Part shown: positions 1 to 5,683 of the stretch, one piece after another
How the letters are laid out: each line of letters opens with the position of its first letter
How positions within the stretch are numbered: the first letter of the stretch is position 1
Assembly: GCA_964550225.1 (NCBI GenBank)
Contig: CAZJXT010000023.1
Location: 1-7,918, forward strand
DNA: 7,918 bases
Direction: 5' to 3'
Source: CAIXMG01 sp964550225
Lineage (GTDB): Bacteria; Patescibacteriota; Minisyncoccia; Phycocordibacterales; UBA1006
Translations under genes and position numbers: made by a program
The notes under the pieces: generated by a model
Told to the model about the DNA's origin: nothing
Databases searched by the model: none
The model's input: the letters and a program-made list of their open reading frames with translations, nothing else

Positions 1-1175
1 CGACGACCATAGCCTTTCAAAATTTCTGGTTCGCCATAATCCTTCGCCATTTGCTCTGAAGCTTTATACGCACGCTCTTTGATTGATTTAAAAATTTCTT
101 CATTTAATCGAAATGCTTCAGGACTTTCCATTGGAATATTATTTTCTTGTAAGAATGTATGCCACCCTAAAACACCTAAACCAAGTGCACGATGTTCCTT
201 TGCAAACTTATGAGCACGTTGCATGAAATAAAACGCTGATTGTTTTTGTTTGTCATCACTGTCACGAAGACTTTCAAGACGATCAACAAATTCACTGATT
301 ACCGTATCAAGAAACATGGTAAGCGTTTCGACAGCATCTGTATCTTTCCATTCGTTATAATGACGTAGGTTAATCGAAGAAAGGCAGCAAACAAATGAGA
401 GGTCATCATTCGTTGGTAAACAAATTTCAGAACACAAATTACTGCCGTAAATTTTCATATTCTTATCTTTGTATACCTCTACCGTATTATTATTCACCGT
501 ATCTCGGAAAAGAATATACGGATATCCAATTTCTGTACGACGTTGAATAATTTTTGCCCAAATTTTTCGCTTTTCCTGATCACCATTAACCATTTCCTCA
601 AGCCATTTATCACCTACCGTTACCGCATAGGTTGATTCTTGAATAGGGTGTCCTTCTTTTCCAATATTAAGAAATTCTTCAATGTCGCCATGCTCAATTG
701 GAAGATACGGAGCACAGTGCCCTCGACGAACAGTCCCCTGACTTACAATATTAATAAGCCCATCAAAAAGTTCCATAAAATGTACTGACCCTGATGAATG
801 CCCATTGCCTTTGATGACTGCTCCACGCGGACGTAGATCACCAAAATATGCAGATGTTCCACCTCCATATTTAGTCATCATACCTATCTCACCATGAGTA
901 AATAAAATACGGGACATATCATCTGCGATATAACTTCCAAAACAACTAATAGGAAGACCTCGAGAATATCCATAGTTTGCCCAAATAGGTGTTGCAAGCG
1001 AATAAAAACCACGTGACATATAGTCATAGAATTTATCCGCGAATCCAGGTTTACCTAAATGTTTTTCAGCAAGGTTTGCAATTTCGCGAATACGATCCTC
1101 AGCAGAAATACCACCCATTAAATATCCTTTTGCCAAAAATTTTCGGCTGTTTTCATTTAACCAATACATACTCAT
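1..1175 (-). CDS. nrdA: Ribonucleoside-diphosphate reductase large (catalytic) subunit, 3'-truncated by window edge
   Basis: This is the catalytic subunit of class I ribonucleotide reductase, which reduces ribonucleoside diphosphates to deoxyribonucleotides in the cytoplasm. I translated 391 residues from the ATG at 1175; the frame stays open to the window edge, so the C-terminal part, including the expected Tyr pair and C-terminal redox cysteines, is outside. Visible family residues are Cys78 in LPISCFGS (E. coli C225 equivalent), the NLCSE motif at 246-250 giving Asn246, active-site Cys248 and Glu250 (N437/C439/E441), and Cys263 in FVCCLSSINL (C462). The protein starts directly at MSMYWLNE, at the ten-helix domain, so it has no N-terminal ATP-cone; that domain sits on NrdB instead. 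It follows nrdB after a 24-base gap and is in the same reading frame as nrdB's stop. No Shine-Dalgarno motif precedes the ATG, so translation probably depends on coupling to nrdB. A second Met at codon 3 is a possible start. Confidence 0.95.
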   Translation of the reverse strand, partial: MSMYWLNENSRKFLAKGYLMGGISAEDRIREIANLAEKHLGKPGFADKFYDYMSRGFYSLATPIWANYGYSRGLPISCFGSYIADDMSRILFTHGEIGMMTKYGGGTSAYFGDLRPRGAVIKGNGHSSGSVHFMELFDGLINIVSQGTVRRGHCAPYLPIEHGDIEEFLNIGKEGHPIQESTYAVTVGDKWLEEMVNGDQEKRKIWAKIIQRRTEIGYPYILFRDTVNNNTVEVYKDKNMKIYGSNLCSEICLPTNDDLSFVCCLSSINLRHYNEWKDTDAVETLTMFLDTVISEFVDRLESLRDSDDKQKQSAFYFMQRAHKFAKEHRALGLGVLGWHTFLQENNIPMESPEAFRLNEEIFKSIKERAYKASEQMAKDYGEPEILKGYGR

Positions 1176-1199
1176 TTGTTTATTAAGAGGTAAAGAATA

Positions 1200-2483
1200 T
1201 TAGAACAAGTCATCACTTGTGATACTCTTACTTTTCTTATTATAATTAATTGATTTTTTATTAAAGAAGTCTCCATGCTTGGTACTAATCACCTCATCAT
1301 AGAACCAATCAGATTCTTTGAGAAGATTTTCATCAGTATTAAATAATTTAGCAATACCGATACTTTGAAGTGAATTATTAAATCGTTGTTTGATAAATTC
1401 AATAACTACTGCTTTTGAGAGGAACTCGAGCTCACCTTTTTCAAAAATCCATTCAACTACTTCTCGTTCTGATTCAAAAGCTTCTTCACACAGTTTTATG
1501 ACAACCTTTTCAAATTCAGCATCAAACCATTCAGGATGTTCTTGCTTGATCAAATTAATAATATCAATACCGAATAGCCCATGAATCTGCTCTTCCTTTG
1601 AAGTGGCCTCAACAGCATTTGAAATACCTTTGAATAAATTCTTATGCTTGTTAAATGACATTATGATCAAGAACTGTGAAAAAAGTGATACGTGCTCAAT
1701 AAACAACGAAAAGAGGAGGATTGATTGACTATAATCACGATTATCTTCACTACGAGCATTTGATAATGCCTTCTCGAGATATTGAACGCGTTTAACTAAT
1801 ACCGGTATCTCATTAATCGTACTAAAAGCTTCATTGAGTCCCAATATTTCTAGAAGATGTGCATAAGCATCTGTATGACGTACTTCACTTTCTGCAAATG
1901 TTGCACCTACTGCACCAATCTCTGGTTTTGGTAATTTCTTGTAAATATCACCCCAAAATGTTTTCACTGCAACTTCAATCTGAGCAATCGCAAGCATAGC
2001 GTTTTGAATAACATTACGCTCTTTATCATCAACATTCACCTTGAAGTTTTGCACATCACCCACAAAATTAAATTCCGTATGAATCCAATATGAATGTCGA
2101 ATTGCGCTCACATATTCATAAAGTTCAGGATATTCGTAAGGTTTGAGCTGAACTCTTTTTTTAAAGATATCACGTCGACGCTCCTTGTTACGCTGTTCTC
2201 GATATAAAATATACGCCTTGGCAACACCGAAATCACCTTTTTGGGCAATAACACGCTCAACGATATCTTGAACACCTTCTACGGTCGGCACTGAATTATC
2301 TTGATTCAAAATCTCATGTCTATATTCAAGTTCAAAAAGCACCTGTTTTGTAAGATTATCAAGTTCAAGTTCAGAAACTGCCCGCTCTTCAGCTTGGTAG
2401 GCCTTGCGAATAGCGTTTGTAATACGCTCAGCAGTAAAAGGAACTACTGCTCCACTGCGCTTTTTAATCATCGTAAGTGTCAT
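1200..2483 (-). CDS. nrdB: Ribonucleotide reductase radical-generating (beta) subunit with N-terminal ATP-cone
   Basis: 427 residues. NrdB holds the dimetal cofactor that starts radical chemistry in NrdA. Residues about 5-100 form an ATP-cone (IKKRSGAVVPF, TVEGVQDIVERVI, AKAYILYREQR), normally found at the N-terminus of NrdA. The ferritin-like domain follows. By alignment the metal ligands are Glu170 (AQIEVAVK), Glu200 and His203 (EVRH), Glu263 (FIEH), and Glu298 and His301 (EQIH). Tyr207, four residues after His203, occupies the E. coli Y122 radical position. Tyr414 in the tail fits the Y356 radical-transfer position, and the C-terminus ends SDDLF, the usual type of NrdA-docking peptide. Without the cone the length is typical of NrdB. 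The ATP-cone plus the segment KTFWGDIYKKLPKPEIGA recalls the Leeuwenhoekiella blandensis NrdB type, which is reported to use a dimanganese cofactor; whether that applies here cannot be told from sequence. Met5 is an alternative start. No Shine-Dalgarno is seen. Confidence 0.96.
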   Translation of the reverse strand: MTLTMIKKRSGAVVPFTAERITNAIRKAYQAEERAVSELELDNLTKQVLFELEYRHEILNQDNSVPTVEGVQDIVERVIAQKGDFGVAKAYILYREQRNKERRRDIFKKRVQLKPYEYPELYEYVSAIRHSYWIHTEFNFVGDVQNFKVNVDDKERNVIQNAMLAIAQIEVAVKTFWGDIYKKLPKPEIGAVGATFAESEVRHTDAYAHLLEILGLNEAFSTINEIPVLVKRVQYLEKALSNARSEDNRDYSQSILLFSLFIEHVSLFSQFLIIMSFNKHKNLFKGISNAVEATSKEEQIHGLFGIDIINLIKQEHPEWFDAEFEKVVIKLCEEAFESEREVVEWIFEKGELEFLSKAVVIEFIKQRFNNSLQSIGIAKLFNTDENLLKESDWFYDEVISTKHGDFFNKKSINYNKKSKSITSDDLF

Positions 2484-2514
2484 ATAGATTCAAGAAAAAA
2501 TTACACAAAATCCC

Positions 2515-2530
2515 CTAATAAATATAGTTG
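2515..2530 (-). promoter_or_regulatory. Weak candidate NrdR-box-like operator
   Basis: Around the proposed -10 the minus strand reads CAACTATATTTATTAG. Its core CTATATTTAT matches 8 of 10 positions of the NrdR box core CwAtATaTwG, but the closing G and the outer arms are missing. A poorer partner centred on AAATATTT lies about 30 bases upstream (around 2548-2557), close to the usual 31-32 base spacing of paired NrdR boxes. NrdR represses nrd operons through its own ATP-cone. In such AT-rich DNA this may be chance. Confidence 0.2.
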
Positions 2531-2549
2531 TATTTTACTCTCTTATGAA
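2521..2549 (-). promoter_or_regulatory. Candidate nrdBA promoter
   Basis: Reading the minus strand, TTCATA (2549-2544, 4/6 to TTGACA) is followed after 17 bases by TATATT (2526-2521, 5/6 to TATAAT). The start would fall near 2514, giving a leader of about 30 nt, longer than for the other genes here. A second possible -10, TGTAAT at 2505-2500, lies closer to the ATG but has no convincing -35. The region is very AT-rich, so chance matches are easy and the call is tentative. Confidence 0.4.
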
Positions 2550-2591
2550 AATATTTGTAAAGATTTTTGAGATAAAATTACACTTTCAAAA

Positions 2592-2620
2592 CAAAAAAAT
2601 CCCCGTGTAAAACAGGGGAT
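2592..2620 (-). terminator. Rho-independent terminator of hisS-DUF192 operon
   Basis: On the minus strand a stem ATCCCC / GGGGAT (arms 2615-2620 and 2599-2604) is extended inward by TGT/ACA across a one-base bulge and is followed by seven T (2599-2593). It lies 20 bases after the TGA of the DUF192 gene. GC-rich stem plus T tract is the classic intrinsic terminator form, and it separates this operon from nrdBA downstream on the same strand. Confidence 0.9.
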
Positions 2621-2640
2621 AATTTCAGCCTTGTCTTATA

Positions 2641-3111
2641 TCATTTTTTAAATGTTATCCCCAAATTTTTTTTTACGTCAAGGTTATACACAGCTGCGAG
2701 ACCGTTGTTAATTTCCAAAACCGCATCACTTGCTCTATATGGATTTATACTCTGGGGATAACTTTCTGGGGAAACATTGCGGGCAACAAACACAATTTCA
2801 TACGTATTATTTTCAAGTTTCTTCAGCCAGATAATGTCTAAAGGAAATTTCATCCCCTTCATCCAGAACGGATAAACTCCTGGTTTTTCAAAAAGAAATA
2901 GCATTCCTTCATCTTGAGGAAGATGTTTAAAATATGACAACCCTAACTCTCGCTCTTGATTATCATCGGCTATACGAACTTTTATTATTTGTCCAGATTC
3001 GTTTTGTAAATATGCTGCAATAGGTAATTTTTTATTAGTTTTTTGTTGAAATATAAAAACCCATCCTATTGCAATTATTATTATTAACAATATTACATAT
3101 GGGGTTTTCAT
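2641..3111 (-). CDS. DUF192 family protein, N-terminally membrane-anchored
   Basis: 156 residues. A strongly hydrophobic segment at residues 4-21 (mostly Ile/Val/Leu) acts as a signal anchor or uncleaved signal, with a short Lys-rich linker after it. There is no lipobox Cys. Residues about 31-155 form a DUF192 domain, recognised by RELGLS (54-59), DEGMLFLF (67-74), FWMKGM (82-87), LDIIWL (91-96) and VLEINNG (131-137). The family is a small beta-rich domain of unknown biochemical function found in bacteria and archaea, here predicted to face the outside of the membrane. It starts one base after the hisS stop codon, so it is very likely cotranscribed and translationally coupled with hisS; I see no functional reason for that pairing beyond shared expression. 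It ends with TGA, the only TGA stop among complete genes in the window. No other start codon is better placed. Confidence 0.9.
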   Translation of the reverse strand: MKTPYVILLIIIIAIGWVFIFQQKTNKKLPIAAYLQNESGQIIKVRIADDNQERELGLSYFKHLPQDEGMLFLFEKPGVYPFWMKGMKFPLDIIWLKKLENNTYEIVFVARNVSPESYPQSINPYRASDAVLEINNGLAAVYNLDVKKNLGITFKK

Positions 3112-3112
3112 A

Positions 3113-4399
3113 TTATTTCAATTTCTTGATATATTCTTTAAGATCTGTAATCTTAACGGTGTCTTGAGATCTATTTTCCATATTACGAACAATTACAGTA
3201 TTATCTAATGCTTCACGTTGTCCAAAAATCATCACGTATTTCAATCCAAGTTTTTCAGCATGACCTAACTGTGCTGATAATTTATCTTTTGAAATAGATT
3301 GCACTACAGGAAATTTTGCTTTACGCAAAATTTCCATAATATTTAATGATTTTAGTTTTGCTTCAATCCCTACTTGAATAAAATAAGCTTGAGGATCTTT
3401 CATGATACGAGGTTTCAAATTTCCAAACCATTCTGATTCTACAATACGATCCATTCCCATCCCCATTCCCATTGCAGGAATATCTTTTTTGGAACCTAGT
3501 GCTTTTGCAAGATAATCATAGCGACCACCTCCACAAATAGTAAGTTTTTTTGTCTCTCCTGTTTCAGTAATTCGCTCTTCCATAATTTCAAATACGGTAC
3601 GAGTATAATATGACAATCCTCGAACAAGATTTTTATTGATAGAATAAGGGATTTCCATTTCTTCCAAATATTCAAGAACTTCTTTAAAGTGTTTTTTACA
3701 AGCCGGACAGAGATAAGAAACCGCATCAGGAGCGTCTTCATTAATAACTATTGTTTTAGGATCTTTTGAATCTAAAATACGTAATGGGTTTTTTGCCAAT
3801 CTTTCCTTATCAATTGCTGAGAGTTCTTTTTGATGTTTTTTGTAATAATTCGTCAATTCACGAACATATTTCCCCCGACATTCTTTATCTCCAATCGAAT
3901 TGATATCAACTGACAAATCTTTTGCTCCTGCCTCTTCTAGAATTGTATATGCTGTTTTAATAATCAATGCATCAATGATACTTTTTTCTGAGCCAAAAGC
4001 ATCCAAATCAAAGCCATAAAATTGTCGATATCGTCCTTTTTGAGGATTATCATGTCGAAACACAGGACCACTATGATATAACATGATTGGTTGTGGAAGC
4101 GACTGCATACCGTGTTGAATATATGCACGCATGGTTCCCGCAGTCATTTCTGGACGCATTGCTACACGATCTCCTCCTTTTGTTTTAAATCCATACATTT
4201 CCTTATCAACAACATCGGTTCCTTCACCAATAGCTGATGTAAAAACATCTTCTGATTCGAGAATTGGTGTTTCAATAGGTTTAAATCCATAATATTCTGC
4301 AACCTCTTGAGCTTTTTCAAAAAAACCTTGAAATTTGTAATACTCTTCTCCCATAATATCACGCATTCCTTTTACTGATTGCTTTGGGGTGTTTGACAT
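3113..4399 (-). CDS. hisS: Histidyl-tRNA synthetase
   Basis: 428 residues, the usual length for bacterial HisRS. It charges tRNA-His with histidine using ATP in the cytoplasm. The class II catalytic core carries motif 2 around FRHDNPQKGRYRQFYGFD (114-131), the histidine-binding HisA loop LVRGLSYYTRTVFE (258-271), the GGGRYDYL glycine-rich strand (290-297) and motif 3 AMGMGMGMDRIV (309-320) with its conserved Arg. The CPAC pair at 231-234 in the insertion region is common in the family. Residues about 335-428 are the anticodon-binding domain. The start at 4399 sits 10 bases after a perfect TATAAT box, so the mRNA should be almost leaderless. It is first in a two-gene operon with the DUF192 gene. 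The MGMGMGM stretch in motif 3 is slightly unusual but keeps the motif's Gly spacing. Confidence 0.98.
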   Translation of the reverse strand: MSNTPKQSVKGMRDIMGEEYYKFQGFFEKAQEVAEYYGFKPIETPILESEDVFTSAIGEGTDVVDKEMYGFKTKGGDRVAMRPEMTAGTMRAYIQHGMQSLPQPIMLYHSGPVFRHDNPQKGRYRQFYGFDLDAFGSEKSIIDALIIKTAYTILEEAGAKDLSVDINSIGDKECRGKYVRELTNYYKKHQKELSAIDKERLAKNPLRILDSKDPKTIVINEDAPDAVSYLCPACKKHFKEVLEYLEEMEIPYSINKNLVRGLSYYTRTVFEIMEERITETGETKKLTICGGGRYDYLAKALGSKKDIPAMGMGMGMDRIVESEWFGNLKPRIMKDPQAYFIQVGIEAKLKSLNIMEILRKAKFPVVQSISKDKLSAQLGHAEKLGLKYVMIFGQREALDNTVIVRNMENRSQDTVKITDLKEYIKKLK

Positions 4400-4409
4400 A
4401 GTACTTGTT

Positions 4410-4437
4410 ATTATAGCGGAAGGATTTTTCCTGTCTA
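4410..4437 (-). promoter_or_regulatory. hisS promoter, near-leaderless
   Basis: The minus strand carries TAGACA (4437-4432, 5/6 to TTGACA), a 16-base spacer and a perfect TATAAT (4415-4410). The predicted start is about 4403, leaving a 4-base leader before the ATG at 4399. It begins only four bases beyond the lepB terminator, so hisS is probably transcribed independently of lepB. No room remains for a ribosome binding site in the transcript. Confidence 0.8.
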
Positions 4438-4441
4438 TTGA

Positions 4442-4473
4442 CTTAAAAAGCAGACTATTGTCTGCTTTTTAAG
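4442..4473 (-). terminator. lepB terminator, 14-bp perfect inverted repeat
   Basis: CTTAAAAAGCAGAC (4442-4455) and GTCTGCTTTTTAAG (4460-4473) are exact reverse complements around a 4-base loop. On the minus strand the 3' arm ends in TTTTTAAG, giving a T tract inside the stem. It starts one base after the lepB stop codon, so I assign it to lepB; by symmetry it could stop transcription from the other side too. Confidence 0.85.
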
Positions 4474-4474
4474 A

Positions 4475-5038
4475 TTATTTAAAATCATCAACTGATGCTG
4501 GTGTAAAATCAATGAGCGAAATTGGAAATAGTCGCAAGATAGCGTGTCCTACAATATTTTTTCTTGGTAAAATTCCCCAAGATCGAGAATCACTTGAACC
4601 ACCTCGATTATCCCCCATCGCAAAAAACTCATTAGGCCCCATAGTGACATCGTGATACTTTCCAACAGGATAGGTGATTTGATCTTGATATTTTTCTTCA
4701 AGTACGAATCCTTTTGGATTTTCAGCATTTATAATAAATACTTTTCCGTCTTTAATCGTGATTCGCTCTCCTGGTAATGCAATAATACGTTTCAAGAAAT
4801 AACGTTTTGGATCAAGAGGATAACGCAACACCACAACATCCCCTCGCTTAGGTTCAGAAATACGATATGACAATTCGTCAATAATCAAATAGTGTCCTGT
4901 ATGAAAATTTGGAGACATTGATTCACCATCAACAATAAATGGTTGCGCGATATATGTACGTACCACAAATACCACGATAATAATAGGTGCTAAAAATTTT
5001 ATAATTTCCCAAATTTCTAGAAAGATCTTTTTTGTCAT
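4475..5038 (-). CDS. lepB: Signal peptidase I
   Basis: 187 residues from the Met at 5038. It cleaves signal peptides from exported preproteins on the outer face of the cytoplasmic membrane. One transmembrane helix lies at residues 12-28. Catalytic Ser40 is in GESMSP and the general-base Lys83 is in RYFLKRIIALPGE. Box E is MGDNRGGSSDSRSWG (141-155). The size is that of the compact single-span signal peptidases. In-frame starts exist further upstream: Met at 5047 (MREMTKK) and at 5086. The 5086 start is unlikely because it overlaps the proposed promoter and adds a segment unlike the family; 5047 cannot be excluded and would follow a predicted 3-base leader. It is divergent from def-fmt and ends at its own terminator. 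Confidence 0.96.
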   Translation of the reverse strand: MTKKIFLEIWEIIKFLAPIIIVVFVVRTYIAQPFIVDGESMSPNFHTGHYLIIDELSYRISEPKRGDVVVLRYPLDPKRYFLKRIIALPGERITIKDGKVFIINAENPKGFVLEEKYQDQITYPVGKYHDVTMGPNEFFAMGDNRGGSSDSRSWGILPRKNIVGHAILRLFPISLIDFTPASVDDFK

Positions 5039-5056
5039 TTCTCGCATATGTACAAC

Positions 5057-5086
5057 AGTATACACGCAAGTGTGGAAAAAATACAA
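5057..5086 (-). promoter_or_regulatory. Candidate lepB promoter
   Basis: The minus strand has TTGTAT (5086-5081, 3/6 to TTGACA), an 18-base spacer and TATACT (5062-5057, 5/6 to TATAAT). The predicted start is about 5050, giving leaders of 3 bases to the ATG at 5047 or 12 bases to the ATG at 5038, with no Shine-Dalgarno in either. It lies back to back with the def promoter. Confidence 0.55.
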
Positions 5087-5091
5087 ATTTC

Positions 5092-5100
5092 TGCTATGAT
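5092..5100 (+). promoter_or_regulatory. Candidate def-fmt promoter, extended -10
   Basis: TGCTATGAT fits the extended -10 pattern TGnTATAAT with one mismatch. No good -35 lies 16-18 bases upstream, which is acceptable for an extended -10. The predicted start is about 5107, four bases before the def ATG at 5111. An AGGA at 5101-5104 would have Shine-Dalgarno spacing to that ATG but would lie upstream of the predicted transcript start, so the two readings compete. Confidence 0.55.
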
Positions 5101-5110
5101 AGGACTATCT

Positions 5111-5683
5111 ATGTGTAAGATTGTCCAAGAGCCTCATAGTGCACTACGTACCCATGCACAAGAAGTAGATATTGATCGTATTACAAAACCAGAAATTCAA
5201 TCTGTTTTACAGTCTATGAAAAAAGCACTTCATCTTGAACCTGATGGGGTTGCTATTGCAGCACCTCAAATTGCCGAAACTCTTCGAATTTTTATTGTTG
5301 CAGGATTTGTATTTGATCTCAAGAAAAAAAACATTACGGGGACAAAAACTGCTGATAAGGTTTTCATTAATCCAGAAATTATTAAATCATCCAAAGAAAC
5401 TGTTTGGATGGATGGTGAAGGATGTCTTTCGGTACGTTGGATTTACGGAAAAACAAAACGCCATAAACAAGTAACCGTTCGCGCATATGATGAACAAGGA
5501 AAAATTTTTACCATTTCAGGATCTGGACTCTTATCTCAAATATTTCAACATGAAATAGATCATTTGGATGGCATACTCTTTATCGATCATGCTAAAGATA
5601 TTCGTCATATGACCGATGATGAAATTGAAGATTATAAAGAAGAACTTAACCTCCTTGCACACCATCATGTCTCAACCTCTTAA
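5111..5683 (+). CDS. def: Peptide deformylase
   Basis: 190 residues from the ATG at 5111. It removes the formyl group from N-terminal formyl-Met of new proteins and is a metalloenzyme. All three family motifs are present: GVAIAAPQ (46-53), EGCLS (103-107) with metal ligand Cys105, and HEIDH (147-151) with ligands His147 and His151 and catalytic Glu148. Motif 1 has Ala48 where most deformylases have the second Gly of GxGxAAxQ. A Lys-rich loop at about 69-83 separates the strands after motif 1. The frame extends upstream to 5048, but the start at 5111 gives the normal deformylase beginning (MCKIVQEPHSALRTHAQEV) and the longer version would run through the promoter. It overlaps fmt by 17 bases, forming the common def-fmt pair, and is divergent from lepB. 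Confidence 0.95.
   Translation: MCKIVQEPHSALRTHAQEVDIDRITKPEIQSVLQSMKKALHLEPDGVAIAAPQIAETLRIFIVAGFVFDLKKKNITGTKTADKVFINPEIIKSSKETVWMDGEGCLSVRWIYGKTKRHKQVTVRAYDEQGKIFTISGSGLLSQIFQHEIDHLDGILFIDHAKDIRHMTDDEIEDYKEELNLLAHHHVSTS

Noticed and set aside
989..1186. Small plus-strand open frame opposite nrdA
   Set aside because: It is antisense to conserved nrdA coding sequence and shows no family resemblance.
3496..3741. Alternative-frame open reading frames inside hisS (also 4162-4362)
   Set aside because: They are frame shadows of a well-conserved gene.
4419..4432. GGAAGGATTTTTCC in the hisS promoter spacer as an operator palindrome
   Set aside because: The arms are short and A/T-rich and no regulator is implied; it could easily be chance.
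5039..5086. lepB start at 5086
   Set aside because: It would include the proposed lepB -10 and add a non-conserved segment before the normal N-terminus.
5048..5110. Upstream-extended start of def at 5048 or 5096
   Set aside because: The extra residues do not resemble deformylase and run through the extended -10 element; the family-like N-terminus begins at 5111.
5651..5658. CCTCCTT in def resembling the anti-Shine-Dalgarno end of 16S rRNA
   Set aside because: It is explained by Asn-Leu-Leu codons in def and has no rRNA context.
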